64,000 nt of DNA from Corydoras sp. C115 (GCA_019802505.1 JAFMOC010000027.1:1353501-1417500); one strand, 5' to 3'; positions 1 to 13,186 are shown, counted from the stretch's first letter. The notes: generated by a model not told the origin, from the sequence alone. A program made the numbers and translations.

Positions 1-1751
1 CTCCTGTCTGACCTGTCTGAAATTAATTAAAGGAGCACGATTGTTTTTTTTTTTTTTTTACAAATGTGAAGATGATACAGAAATATACCAGCCAACATCT
101 GCAACAATAATTAGTGAGATTTTACGTTTAGGTAGAAGATGTTTAACATTGTGTTTCCGAGGTCTTTTTCAGATACCATATTGCAATCCTAAATGTTCAG
201 GTATTATCTGTAATGTCATGAATTAGAACATTTAAGATGATGAGGCATGATGAGTCTGAGAAGTAGCTTTTGGTATTGTATGGCCTGACCTTAAGGTCAA
301 TTAGTCCTATATGTTGTCTTTTATGATTGTAAATAATCATTTTCATTTTAGAATGATAGACTTTAGAACAAAGGTTCTCAACTGGTCTCAGCCCAGGACC
401 CACATTTTCTCATGGTCATTAAGGTGTGACCCAATTTCACAGAATACAAAGCAAATTTATTTTTGAAACATAGTCATATGTATGGTTAAACAAATTTAAA
501 CATATATAAGAGCATTTTTTTAAGAAACTGAGAAATTTGTCCCCAACAAATGAAAGTTTTTATTATTTTATTTTTATTTGCATTTTGCCTCCGAATGCAT
601 GCCTCTCTCTATATATTTTTCCCCAAATATCAGTACAAAATCAGATATTTTTTACAATGTGTCTGTGACTCACCCGTTGAGAATTCCTAAGTTTGGGAGG
701 AGCAGCACAGAATGATCTACCACCTACAGAAGAAAGTTTAAATCTGTGGCCAGATAGAAATCCCAAATAAGAAGACCTAAGGGTACAGAAAGTACATTAC
801 AGATGGATTAGCTCGCTGAGGTAGGAAGGGGAAAGACCATTTAGAGTTTTAAAATTAAGTAAAATTATTTTGTATTTAATTTGGCAAATAACACAGTATG
901 CATCAATGTCACTTATGAACAGCTGCTTTAGGACAACATACTGAGCACTATATACATACAAATATATTTTATTTAAACCAGCTTCTGTTGAGGCTAAAGA
1001 TAAATTTGTATTTGTACATGTAAAAAGATGGTTCTGATATTAACAAAAATTATTTTACTAATCGAGTTATTAAAATAGTTAATAGTTTAAATGTCCTTGT
1101 TCAGAACATGTAGGTATTACAGATTAAGAACCAAGATCATATTGCTCACGATGAGCAGATAATCACACTTGTAAGTTCTGCTTAATAATAAAAAGCAATT
1201 TACTATGATTCTATAAAAACCCTGCAATCTAATCCATCTAATCCTATGGTTTTAATTTCGTGTTGCATTAAGTGTTATGTCATTGTCAAGGTTACATCCC
1301 TATCTAGAATCATTGAATAAATACTTCATTCCAACTCACTTTCGAATGGTCCGAAATGTGAGCACTATGGAAAATCAATATAAACAGAACAGCATCTTCT
1401 TCCTGGTGTGGCATCTGTGCTGATGCTTTCTCTTTGTCTCAGCGTGATCTTTGGAGACATCGGCCATATTTCAATGAGTAACTGGATAGCCAGAGGTGTC
1501 TTTCATCCTTTTTACACACAGATAAAAGGCTAAGCATTATCATATCAAAACCCTGCTTCGCTGCAGCACTAGCTCTAGGATATCACTACTCACAGTAATT
1601 CTGAAAAATGTCACTAAATTTTATTGTGCTTTCTGTATTGTATTATATTAGGAAAGGGATTTTTATGTGTGATGTTGTAGCTTGACTTTGTATTATTTAC
1701 TTCAAAGACTTGAATTTCACACTGAGAAGTCCGCTGTATCTTTTTTTGCAG
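1..1751. other. LRFN5 upstream flank or 5' intron
   Basis: AT-rich non-coding DNA before the first LRFN5 coding exon. It ends in a pyrimidine tract and TTTGCAG acceptor at 1740-1751, so it is most likely intron following a 5' UTR exon outside the window. A degraded hAT-like repeat lies near 367-690. No protein or RNA gene is recognisable. Confidence 0.55.
367..690. mobile_element. degraded hAT-like non-autonomous element (probable)
   Basis: The left edge GGTTCTCAAC (about 369-378) is matched by its inverted counterpart GTTGAGAATTCC near 677-688, the usual terminus of short hAT/Charlie-type elements. No transposase frame is present and I could not define a clean 8-bp target duplication, so the edges are approximate. 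Confidence 0.4.
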
Positions 1752-1777
1752 GTGTGTTTTTACAAAAGCAGACCCAG

Positions 1778-3174
1778 ATGGGGCCCCTTTTCGTATATCT
1801 TGTGGTCATAATAATGGCAGTCAAAGCGCAGAAGATCCAAGTGTGTCCCAAACGTTGCATCTGCCAAGTGCTGTCTCCCAACTTAGCGACTCTGTGTGAT
1901 AAAAAGGGACTGCTGTTTGTTCCTCCCAACATTGACAGACACACTGTTGAACTGCGACTAGGTGACAATTTTATTACAACAATCAAACGAAAGGACTTTG
2001 GTAACATGACCAAGCTCGTAGACTTAACCCTCTCCAGGAACACAATTGGCTCCATCGTTCCACACGCCTTTAATGATTTAGAAAACCTGCGTGCCCTGCA
2101 TTTGGACAGCAATCGTTTAACACGAATTACAAATGACACCTTCAGCGGAATGTCCAAGCTACATCACCTCATTCTTAACAACAACCAGCTTACATATATT
2201 CACATAGGCGCCTTTAACGACCTGCTGGCCCTTGAAGAACTCGACCTATCCTACAACAATCTGGAGAGTGCCCCCTGGGTGGCCATCCAACACATGACAA
2301 GCCTGCACACTCTAAGTCTGGACCACAACATGATTGAATATATACCAGAAGGGACCTTTTCGGGCCTCATGAAGCTCAAGCGACTAGATGTCACTTCCAA
2401 CAAGCTCCAGAAGCTTCCACCTGATCCAGTCTTCCAGCGTGCGGGGGTTTTGGCCACGTCAGGTGTTTTGGGTCCTTCTCTGTTTGCGCTGAGTTTTGGT
2501 GGCAATCCGCTGCGCTGTAACTGTGAATTATTGTGGTTGAGAAGATTGCGCCGTGAGGACGACCTGGAAACCTGTGCCGCACCGCCGCACCTTTCTGGAC
2601 GATACTTTTGGACGGTGTCTGAAGAAGAGTTTCTTTGTGAGCCCCCCCTCATTACACGTCACTCCCAAGAAACTCGGGCACTCGAGGGCCAACAGGTTAC
2701 TCTGCGCTGCAAAGCCCGGGGTGACCCAGAGCCAGTTATTCACTGGATTGCACCAGACGGTAGACTGGTATCGAATTCAAGTCGAACAGTGGTGCACAGT
2801 GATGGCACCTTAGATATTCTCATCAGTACAGTAAAAGATTCTGGTTCTTTTACTTGCGTGGCATCCAATCCTTCTGGAGAGGCTCAGCAGATTGTTCAGC
2901 TGCTTATCACCAAACTACCACAGTTTGCTAATGACACAAGTCTAGTTCAGGAGCCTGACCCTGGCTCTTCAGACATTGCCACATCTACTAGGATGGGTGG
3001 TGACGGTGGCTCTGCTATTGGCAACACAAAGGCTGGACAGGAAAAACGGGTGCTGATTTCTGAAATTACTGCCACCTCAGCCTTTGTAAAATTCAGTTTG
3101 CTGCGTAATATTCCGGGGATTCGGATGTTCCAGATCCAGTACAATGGCTCTTATGATGACTCCCTGGTCTACAG
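1778..3174 (+). CDS. lrfn5: LRFN5 coding exon 1
   Basis: Encodes the signal peptide, all LRRs, the Ig domain and the first half of FN3 (465 residues plus two bases). The exon proper begins at 1752 after TTTGCAG, leaving 26 nt of 5' UTR before the ATG. The donor is TACAG|GTAAAT, phase 2. Confidence 0.93.
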
Positions 3175-5621
3175 GTAAATCAGTTTTATGTTCCTTAAGA
3201 ATAATTAAAATGCCTGTCAACACTTAAATGCTATAAATATATAAATAATTAATGAAACTATTATTTATTAAAGGGTAATAAATAAATGAAATTATTTATC
3301 TATAATGAACTGAAAATGTACCAAATGGAAAACAAGATTAGGAAGCAACACAAAAGAAAGATCGCTTGTCCAGAAAAGTCAGTGCACTTTCTAAAAAAAT
3401 GTTATAAAAATTAAACAAATGTCAACATCCTCATGCCAAAGATGAAAAAGACCATCTAGACAGTCACAAAAAAGTGCCAGTTCAACAAGCATCATCTCTA
3501 ACAGCATGTATATGTGCATGTGTATGAAGGTACAATTGATGTAGTGCCTTATAGTAGCATCATGGAGGGACATCTATTGGCATCAAGAGAATTTCATGTC
3601 AGTTTCTGCAGGACACCTCTAGGCCCAGGTAACAATTTTATTTGCAAAACTAAAACAATTAGTATCTTCTCTCAGAATCTTGAACTTAATCCTATTTTAG
3701 GGTCATAAGGTCATGCCTGTCCAAGGAAGAACGTTAGGGTGCCAATCCATCACCATGCACACTTACACTATACAGTGGTCATTCAGAGCAGCCAATTGAC
3801 CTTGAATCCATGTTTTTATACTGTGGGAAGAAACCTGAGAACCCGAAGAAAACCCACAAGCACACGTGGAAAACATGGAAACCTGCATCCCCAGTGCTTA
3901 GAGGCAGACATTGTAATCACTACGCCACTGTTCCACCCCAATTAATATTTCCTGTTCCCAATTTAATAAAATATAAAGATAAAATAATTTTTTTAAATGT
4001 TTTGGAGGCATCAATTTCTTAATTTGTTCAGCAAACAAGTTATGTTTAATTTCATTTAAAGTCTAAAAGAAAAAAAAGGATTGTTCCTTTGTGTATAAAA
4101 TATATATAAATATATAATTTCAGTTTATAGTGCATTATGAGAAAGTGTCATGGCTTTTCTGGAAATAGGGTTTTGCATATCATGGGTTATGTTTGTGGGA
4201 AAATTCATGACTAGGCTGTTACATATATGTTTTTGTGATTTATTGCAGGGTTTAATCCCCCCTGACCCTAGTAGAGAATTAAGCAAATGATAAGATAAAA
4301 ATATAAATTTAGTCCAAGTTATGTAAAGCATAACAAAAATATAAAATTGCTCTATTTACCTTTTTGTTGAGAGAATGCAGAGAATGAAATAAATCATAAT
4401 GCAAGTCAAGAGAACTGTGGCAGCAGAACTCTAAATGATCAACAGAGTGTAAGTGGTAAATAACAGGCGATTTGGCTGGATGAGTGCTGCACAAGAGGTC
4501 TCTCTGCACCATCTGATAGCTGTTGAGCTATGGACCACAGACAGTTTATTAGTATTTGGATTTTATTATGTTTTTGACAACATTAGATGAGTAAGCTGCT
4601 GCTGCAAGCTGTCATACGGATTACTTCTTAAATTATGTTTCTTTCCAGAATGATTCCACCGACCAGTCAAAACATACTAGTCAACAACTTGGCAGCTGGG
4701 ACATCATACGACCTCTGTGTGCTGGCAATCTATGATGATGCTATGACCACTCTGACGGCTACACGCGTGGTGGGTTGTGTTCACTTTGCCACGGAGCCCC
4801 AGTACCTGCGATGCCATTTTATGCAATCGCAGTTTCTTGGGGGGACCATTGTCGTCATCATCGGCGGCGTCATTGTGGCCTCGGTTTTGTCCTTTATCAT
4901 CTTTCTCATCGTTCGATATCGAGTATGTAATCAAGAGGGGGAGGACAAGGGAGTGGAGCTTGGTGAAATCCGCTCTCAATCCAGAAGCGAGCAGCTGCAG
5001 GTCTGCGGAATCATTAAATCAATGTCCAAACAAGTGCTGGGAATGGATATGGATGCTTGTCGAAAGGTTTCTCCACAGACCGAAGCAATGCCCACATTAG
5101 TACCCGCAGCTGGGCCCCGGCCTAGCAAACCTGCCCTTCCTGATTGCACTGTTACTACCTCTGCTGCCAGCCACAGCTGGCATCCTGCCTCTCCCAACTC
5201 CCAGCGCCCTGCGCATGCTGCCTCGAACAAGCCTCCTATCCCACACAAAGCTGACAGTCCGAGCAGCGTAGAAACAGACAACAGTAATAAAAACAATTCA
5301 GCCAAGGCACGTCCAAAATCCGCCCAAATCCGGGCCTATTCCACCATGGTGACGCCAGTGCCTAGAAGGGTGCAGGTCAACTCCCCCCACTACATGACTG
5401 TTCCAGTTGGATGTATCAAAGTAAGTCGCAGACACTCTTTGAATGTCGACTCCTCTAATCAGTCTGGATATTCAGTTATCCAGCAGCAAAACGGTAGCTT
5501 TCGATCTAAACGCAGTCTGTCCATGAGTGGCGGCGATCTGCCTCAGCTAGCATCACCAGCCAAAATGTACAGTAAAGGCTCACTGTCCAGGTCAGAGTGG
5601 GTTCTGGAAAGCACACTTTAA
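1778..5621 (+). CDS. lrfn5: LRFN5 (SALM5), leucine-rich repeat and fibronectin III adhesion protein; whole CDS span
   Basis: CDS joins 1778-3174 and 4649-5621 (2370 nt, 789 aa). LRFN proteins are type I synaptic membrane adhesion molecules; LRFN5 is known to bind presynaptic LAR-type receptor phosphatases. Seen: signal peptide (residues 1-17), cysteine LRR N-cap (CPKRCICQ, about 22-29), about seven LRRs, LRR C-cap (NPLRCNCELLWLRRL), an Ig domain about 288-376, an FN3 domain about 419-510, a TM helix about 530-554 (GGTIVVIIGGVIVASV), and a cytoplasmic tail of about 235 residues ending ESTL. Ectodomain wording such as VKAQ, LSPNLATLC and MFQIQYNG matches LRFN5 better than LRFN2. The start is the ATG just after an acceptor, followed by a hydrophobic signal; the upstream in-frame extension has no ATG. 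The single intron falls between VYR and MIPPTS, as in the family. Confidence 0.93.
3175..4648 (+). other. LRFN5 intron
   Basis: A 1.47-kb intron, GTAAAT to TTTCCAG, splitting the FN3 domain. It contains one old reverse-oriented V-SINE (about 3690-3940) and otherwise AT-rich DNA with no other recognisable feature. Confidence 0.85.
3690..3940 (-). mobile_element. old V-SINE-type copy (LRFN5 intron)
   Basis: Diverged copy of the window's common tRNA-derived SINE, reversed. Recognisable are the core CCATGTTTTTATACTGTGGG and the tRNA-like end with CTACGCCACTGTTCCACC. Several substitutions and short deletions relative to young copies. Confidence 0.75.
4649..5621 (+). CDS. lrfn5: LRFN5 coding exon 2
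   Basis: Encodes the end of FN3, the transmembrane helix and the whole cytoplasmic tail. The acceptor is TTTCCAG|A, completing the Arg codon begun in exon 1. The tail keeps LRFN5-type wording (TTSA, NSNKNNSA), then a serine-rich stretch KRSLSMSGGDLP and the terminus SEWVLESTL*, a class I PDZ ligand resembling that of LRFN1/2/4. Confidence 0.93.
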
Positions 5622-5912
5622 CAAGGTTTTTATACCTGATACCATTGACTATCGGTAGCCTTGCAGACCAATTTATGATCCTGGTCAGCACAACAAACTC
5701 TTTTAAAGTATTTGGTTTCTGTCTTGGACGTGGTATTCCAAAATAGTGCAAAAACAGAAAATGACTGATTTTTATTATTTTCTTTCCTTTTTTTTAAGAA
5801 CATGCAAAGATAAAGTACCATTTTCTGCATATACCTAAACGATTCAACTTACATGTATATCTCTTTGTTATATGGAGTAATCCATTATGTACAAACATGT
5901 TACATTGTGTAC

Positions 5913-5918
5913 AATAAA
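5913..5918 (+). terminator. lrfn5: LRFN5 poly(A) signal (candidate)
   Basis: Canonical AATAAA 292 nt after the LRFN5 stop codon. It suggests a short 3' UTR from 5622 to about 5935; further AATAAA strings near 5995 could serve longer transcripts. Confidence 0.6.
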
Positions 5919-7772
5919 ATGTGAAAAACCTCATTGCTTTTATTAATTAAAAAAGGACACCATGTTGTTATCATTCATTTCATAGGCTTATAAAATAAAT
6001 ATAAATAGGAAATAAAATGCTTAGCATACACAAAATTATTCCGAACCAATCATTAAATGCAGTCCCATTGCCACAGGCGCAAATCATCAAGCATGAGATA
6101 TTTAAAAGCTCCCATAGGTGTAATGTGCAGAGGTAATACTTTTGTCCATATAATGTATATTAATAAAATATAGACTATATTAGAGTGTATCACTGAGTGC
6201 CTTATACCTAAAGAAAAATGTCATCCAAATTAATTTTGCAGTTTAAAGTCTGGCTATACCTTTAAACTGACATGTAATCATACTCTGATAATGTTTTATG
6301 AAGACATAAAATCATTTTGAGCTCCCACATACATAAATAACTTAAATTTTGAACCATGTTTATGCACAGTACATGTAAACCAACATCATACAGTTACAAT
6401 AATGAAGCAAAGCATTTACTCATAGAGGTGTTTAGTTAAATCAAATAAAGCTATAGTGTCATGATGTCAAAAAAAGACTTTTGGTAAGAAGTAAAAACAG
6501 AATTCTAATTAATATGTGCATAAATCTAAATCTTATGATGGTATGTATTTATGCTTTTAAAGCAGGTGGCTTATATGACTTCACGTTCCTGATAGAGAAC
6601 AGATCCTTTTAAAGTTATTTAAGTTGTTAAACTATGCCACACCAGATCACTGGCAGGTTACAGATTACAAAATTGGCATCAGTGTATTATATCATCAAAG
6701 CAAAGGGTGATCAAAAAGCTGCTGCATGAGTCAATACCATTTCATTTGGATGTAAATCTACAATGTGCAGAAATGAGCTTATGTTCTTTCTGGATGGAGG
6801 TAATGTATTTCATGGCTGAATAATCTTGCAGCAGTGAAGGTTGTGCGGTAATTATTTTTAGAAGTGTTAATCTTCATCGCCCTCCTCAGCACTGAGTAGG
6901 AGAATGGATCTCTCACAAACCCAGGCTCTTCGGGGTCTTCAGTTTGTTCAAAGGAATAGCAAGAAAGCTATGAAAGAGGCCATTCTAGTCCCCTGAGACT
7001 ATGCTCCCCTCCCTTCCCTCGGCGCTTATAAAAGCAGCCCTTAAATTTCACACTCACAAGTCGTCTGCAAGTATTGTAGCAAGGGTCAGGAGCATTATAT
7101 TAATTGTTTCTAGAAGAAAATGGGTTTAAAAATAAGAATAGCCTGCCTAATCTGTTATGGTTCAGAGTGTACTAATGTACATGGGAGGAAATTACCTCCG
7201 ATGCCTGTAAGAAACTGATTTAATTCTGTACATAAGGGGAATGGGGTTATTGTTGATTTGGCTCATTATTAGTATTAAAATGCTGAAATGTTTAGCATGC
7301 TGTGGCAGTCTCAAATGAGTCCCATAAGGGCACATACATAAGAGATGAGTATCGGGGGCAAGCGCATCTCTTAAAAACCGACAAGGAGCCTCTTAGCTAT
7401 TAGGCTATGATTCACTCAGCTGCAAATAAACAGAGCTCGCCCTGTTCGCAAAGGGTCAGTAATTACTACTCCAGCCATATGGTAAACTGCCACTTTAGCA
7501 TTGATCAACTGAGGCCAAGGTAATGAGAGTTTCGCTTTAATTACCCTTATATAGGAGAGGACTCATCCACTTCAGATACTCCTTTGACTAAATGCTCATA
7601 AAGTGGCTTCCTTTTCCTAGAGCTTTGCTTGCTATAGTTAAAGACGATCGTTCTCCCTGTTAACTGGTTTTACAGCCATTACAGCTGCATTCCGACATCC
7701 AGGCAGCTGAGATCAGTAAATATGCTTTGATTTGTTTTTAACGGTGAAAACAAACCCATGTTACATTTCCAC

Positions 7773-7880
7773 AAAGTCATTTAGCAGATGCTTTTATCCA
7801 AAGCAACGTACAAATGAGAGAACACCAGAAGTCAGTAGTTAAGGAAAAAGCAGCTACACTGTAGAATTGTCAAACTTGAT
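7773..7880 (-). mobile_element. SINE fragment with LINE-type 3' tail
   Basis: Contains CATTTAGCAGATGCTTTTAT, the reverse complement of a 3' tail shared by many fish SINEs. The following sequence (AGTCAGTAGTTAAGGA) is closely matched by the fragment at 51483-51600, so both belong to one family. No tRNA-like head is seen. Confidence 0.6.
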
Positions 7881-8379
7881 CATTATCCAATCTGGACTTT
7901 ATATTTAAGTATTGAGTTAAACTTTGCAGATATTGTAGACATTGAATATCCAGTGATCGTGTTATCTACAAAATAATGAAAAACCTACCAGTTTGCCTTT
8001 TAGTTTGCAAGTACTCTTATGTTGCCACATAAGGGTTCTTCTGTTCTTATTTTAAGAGTTTTCACCTACTCTTTTTTAGCAGTGGGTGTTCTAGTTCTGA
8101 GATATTCTTGGACCGGTTTGCACAGAATCTTAAACATCTACCCACAGATTTTCAGTGCAGTACAAGTCTGGGCACTGTGACTAAGGCTTTAAGAGTGGTG
8201 TGGGCATCAGTGGCTGTGTGATTAAAATACTGGACTTATAGCACCAGAGGGTTGATAGGTTATGCTCCAGAACTGCCAATCTTCCACTTTTGGGCTCTTG
8301 TGTTAAGTCCTTGTCTGTGAGTTGTTTGAAATGTATGATGCAATAACCTCTTTGAAGTGATTTAAGGGGGATTTTGTAG

Positions 8380-8625
8380 TAGATCAGTGAATTAGTAGAT
8401 TATAGTTTTGTAGCACTGGGGATCCAGGTTCGAATCCCAATCTTGGTGGAGTTTTCATGTTCTCGTGTCCGCATGGGTTCCCTCTGGGTTCTCCGGTTTC
8501 CTCCCACAGTCCAAAAACATGGATTCAAGGTAAATTGACTGCTCTAAATTGGCCCTATATAGTCATTATGAACCACACTCACCCACTCCCCCAGAAGATG
8601 ATCAAGCAGAAGACAATGAAATGTT
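8380..8625 (+). mobile_element. old V-SINE-type copy
   Basis: Diverged forward copy. It keeps a B-box (GGTTCGAATCC) and the core GGTTCTCCGGTTTCCTCCCA, followed by a decayed 3' part ending in AGAAGACAATGAAATG. Confidence 0.75.
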
Positions 8626-9767
8626 CCTCATTGTAAAAAGCTTTCTTTTGAACCTTATGTGTCTATGATTGCATTTGCAAAACTAAATGTTTACATGCAC
8701 ACCAAGTCTTTAATCTCTCTGCCATATGATTACTATTTGTCACATTATGGCACAGACTTTGCTTTTTCTTACATTATTAATTTTTCAATTAACAACATAC
8801 TTTAAGTAAGAAAATAAATGGACTTTGACATGACTGATCATCATACATCAAGTAACAGGACTTTGGATACCTGTGGAAAGGAATTATAAACAGAATTATA
8901 ATATAATACATGCGGAGGCAATTTCAGTGTATGCATTATTAATGTAGGAAAATGTGCTCTGAATGAACATCCTTGTTAATATTGAATGTGATTACTCCTT
9001 CTGGGAAAGTGCTGTCTAGAATACAGTAGTGTTTTTTTTTTAAATGGCACAGCCTGAGAAACACTCAAGACTAGACCAACATGGCCAGCTACAGAACTTG
9101 GTCTGTGTACTGATTTACAAAAACAACCACCTTTGGGGCAAATCGGATTGAAGAAACACACGTGGATGCAATAACAAAATAAAATGTGTGATAATTATAA
9201 AATTAATATGAAATGTACAAATACAATTAATGTTTTTTTTTAATTCACTAGCATCTTTTAGAAATTAAATGAATAAATAGTAATTGTGCAGACATTCGTT
9301 GACTGTAGAGGACGTGTGAATTTATTTTCACTTTGGAAAATCAATAAACATTAAACTTAACCAAGGTTTGCAAACTTTTTCAGAAGACTCAGTATTTCAT
9401 GTTCCATTTAAAACGTTTTGAGGTTGTTTGGATGTGTGTATAATGGGTTGCAGTGGGCAGCCCTGTCACCCTTTCAGCAAAAAAGGTCCCAAGAGAGCTT
9501 TTTGTGTCGATTCAGCATGCTATCCATAGTTTTTCCTCCACATGCTCCAATTTCCTTTAGTCCAAAAACATACGAAGAATTGTAGAATCTGCGATAGTTT
9601 GTCAACTTGTCCAAAGCATTTCCCTCACTTTTGCCTAATGAGCGCTTGGATAAGCTCCACTACCCCTCTCTCTGTAACCATTGTTAAAATAAGCTATTTA
9701 AAGAATGTATGCATACACGAAATTATTTCTATAGAAATAGTTGTGCATGGTAGCAAATCTTTGGCCA

Positions 9768-9875
9768 TGTCCATCCAGGGATCAACACCTTGGGCGCTGG
9801 GCAGATATACCCAGGACAGGGCGCCAATCTTTTGCTGGAAACACTCACTCACTCACATAGACACACATTGCTCAG
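9768..9875 (-). mobile_element. V-SINE 3' fragment
   Basis: Only the 3' half is recognisable, reversed (GGGCGCTGGGCAGATATACC onward to the CA-rich stretch). The tRNA-like head is absent. Confidence 0.65.
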
Positions 9876-12239
9876 CTGCCTTCCCTGCTACATTACAATA
9901 GGTCTCCACATACTATTATTCTCGTCAAGTACTTTAATTATAGGATACACTCTACATTGACTCACTATGAAGATGACTCTGGCAGAACTGTTCTGAAAAG
10001 CACCACTGACATTTGGAATGCACGACGGTTTGCACACAATTGCCTGTAACTTGATAATAACGAGCTTCTGACTCACAATGCATTCCGGATGAATTGACGA
10101 TGAAATTAAAACACTAAATACACCATTAATTCTCTGCCTGTGTGCACATTGTTAGTTCGAGAGCTAAAGGAAACACAATCATCTCTTTATCAATGTATTA
10201 ATCATTGCCTCATACATTCTTTTTTTATTTTTTCCCACTCTCTTGCCACCTCTGTGGATCTCGAGTGGATATGCATGCAGTCCTTCATGACTCAGTTACC
10301 TTGGTAACATATTTCTGCATAAATATATGGGAAACGCAGGCTTTGCTTGCTGCAAAGACACGAGATAGACGCCTGATGTGCAGAGTGCTTTAGAATTCTG
10401 TCACCTACTGTTTCGGCACCCATGGGGTTTCGAAAAGAATTCAGATACATGTACATGATACAACTGTATAAGAACAACATGCAGCTCACAGAATGAAATA
10501 TTTGCTTTGATGAATATCTAATGTTGCCAGGAGCAAGATGCTAAACATCGTTATAAAACCACTATTAATATATGAGGGCAAACAAACAACTCGGCCCAAA
10601 TCTAGTTTCCCCATTTCATTATCGTGACAAATTGCAATGGTCCATGCTGAAAAACATGATATAGGAGGCAAGTGGCTTGGCTGAAGGGGAAAATAGTTCA
10701 CTATCAATCACAAAACATCCATGTACCAGGAAGAAAGGAACATTATTTCCACAACCTTTGACAATTTTAATAAGCATGAGTCTAGATTAATGCATTGTAT
10801 TGAAAGAAATACATCTATTTTCTTTGTGTTGAATTACAGATGCTAAACACACTGATGTGGAAACACATGGAAAAGTCATCAATACTTGGCAGCTGCTTAG
10901 AAGATAGAAAATATAGGAAATGTGCACTCAAAACATGTATAAAAAAAAACATTAACTGCCGGAATTTCAATCTATTTAGCCATCTGTCTTCATTTCCAGC
11001 CCAATAAGCATCAAAAACCTTAAGGTCCTCCGAAATATTTGTTCAGACAATAATCAAATGTTGTGTAGATCATTTTTCCCCAGATTGCAGATTGTAATTA
11101 AATTTTCTAATCTTATCAATTTACATATGCAAATTTATCAGATATGTAATTTTGGGTTGTTTTCTTTAATAAATAAATAGCCGTGGCAAATATTTTGTGT
11201 CACTTGTTTAATACAGTTCTCTTTGATGACATTCACTGGGCAGAACCTGGATTTCTGTTGGACTAGTGGCTTTGCAGTCCTGCCAAGATGGCCTCAATAA
11301 TTTGATATAGTTTTCCAATTTTTAAAAATGGACACCTGATCACTGCACAATATGTACATGGGTGTCCTGCAATGTTGATGCTGCCTAGCTGCTCAAGGAG
11401 GATGAGACCCCCACTGAGCCTTGGTCCTCACAAGATTTCTTTCTTAAAAACAATTTCACAGGGAGTATTTTTTTCTTAATTTGCTTTGTCCTTTATGACA
11501 TAAAATTATGAAATAATTATTGTGATCTGTATAGAGGCTAAGGTGTTTTTTTTTATAAGTTCTAAGTTAATTTCCTAATTGTGATCCTATACTAACTAAA
11601 TTCATTTTTTAAGTATAATAAATTCTTACATTTAACAACACTGGACTCTAAGTAACTCTCTGCAGATTTAAAAATGAAGGTAATAGATGCTTTAAAATCA
11701 GGATAAGTCTGTAAGACTAAGCACACACAGTAGTTTTATGAATGTGGGGGTCAGCAGCTCATTGGAACAGCTTTCAGAATGTCTTAGATGCTAAGAAGCT
11801 AAGAAAGACTGTCAAAGACTTGCTGGAAGATAGTTGAGTTTGTCAGCAGCACTATACAACACTGCTTGCACATTCATAGAAGAGTCATGTGATGACATCC
11901 TTACCTGCATGATTACATCATTGCAAAGTTCAGGATTTGAAGTAAAAAGTCAGAGCATAGAGGTTTTGGAAACAGATACAGGGGACTAATGAGGTCAGAA
12001 TCTGCTTCTCACCACAATTAAGTAATTAAACAGCTAAGAATGGGAGAAAAAAAGGAAAAGCATTTTTTTTGCAAACTGCCAGTGTGGTGTGAGGGTGTGG
12101 TGGGCGGAGTCTGTAGACAGGAGGCAGGCTTAGGATGCAGGTCAGGTAAATGGTGGCACCTGTCAGTAATTAGCATTTCTAATTCTCTCTCTCTGTCAGT
12201 AAAAGGAGGCTGGAAGCTGGAAGGAGGGAGAGAGAATTT

Positions 12240-12586
12240 CATTCATTCATTTTCTCCCGCTTTATCCTCTGTTAGGGTCGCGGTGGGGTTCCCCACGCCC
12301 ATCCAGGGGAGAACATCTCGGGCGCTGGGCAGATAGACCCAGGACAGGGCGCCAATCCATCGCTGGGCACACACTCACTCACTCACTCAAACACACTCTA
12401 TATGGGGCAATGTTGAGAACTCAATTGACTTGATCCATATTTTGGACTGTGGGAGGAACCCGGAGAACCCGGAGGAAACCCACGCAGACACGGGGAGAAC
12501 ATGGAAACTCCACCCAGATGGGGATTCGAACCGGGAATCCCTAGCGCTGAGAGGCGAACGTGCTAACCACTAAGCCACCGTGCCAC
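12240..12586 (-). mobile_element. young V-SINE-type retroposon (copy 1)
   Basis: Read on its own sense strand the element has a tRNA-like head (A-box TGGCTTAGTGG, B-box GGTTCGAATCC), a central block starting CATGTTCTCCCCGTGTCTGC and continuing through GGTTTCCTCCCACAGTCC, and a tail of ATGA repeats. The head plus conserved central block is the hallmark of V-SINEs such as zebrafish DANA (known family). It is flanked by a perfect 13-bp target duplication, GGAGAGAGAATTT, at 12227-12239 and 12587-12599. Non-coding, moved by LINE machinery in trans. Confidence 0.92.
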
Positions 12587-12839
12587 GGAGAGAGAATTTG
12601 TGAACCTCATTAAAGATGGCAAACCTGTGCTCTGTCTAAGAGGAATAAACAGAAATACAGAAAAAGCCCAGTATTATTAAATAGTTGGTTTTTTGTGTTT
12701 GGCCAAATAAAGTATTTTATGTTTGGTTAACTTGCCTGTATTCAGGTGTCACGCCCACGATCCTGTTACAGCCAACAGTAAAGCATGGTGGAGGTATTGG
12801 TCATACAAATAATACAGAGAATTAGATAGACTAGTCATT

Positions 12840-13186
12840 CATTCATTCATTATCTCCCGCTTTATCCTCTATCAGGGTCGCGGTGGGGTTCCCCATACCC
12901 ATCCAGGGGAGAACGTCTCGGGCGCCGGGCAGATACACCCAGCACAGGGTGCCAACCTATTGCTGGGCACACACTCACTCACACAAACACACTCAACATG
13001 GGGCAATTTGGAGAACTCAATTGACTTGATCCATGTTTTTGGACTGTGGGAGGAAACCGGAGAACCCGGAGGAAACCCACGCGGACACGCGGAGAACATG
13101 GAAACTCCACCCAGATAGGGATTCGAACCGGGACTCCCTAGCGCCGAGAGGCGAACGTGCTAACCACTAAGCCACTGTGCTGCCCC
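12840..13186 (-). mobile_element. young V-SINE-type retroposon (copy 2)
   Basis: Near-identical to copy 1. Perfect 13-bp target duplication TAGACTAGTCATT at 12827-12839 and 13187-13199. Confidence 0.92.

Noticed and set aside
1682..1777. N-terminal extension of LRFN5
   Set aside because: Begins at TTG, is upstream of the splice acceptor, and would place the signal peptide internally.
12872..13099. Recurrent open frames such as MFSPCPRGFPPGSPVSS... repeated across the window
   Set aside because: They are antisense translations of V-SINE copies and recur at every copy; no family, no start context.
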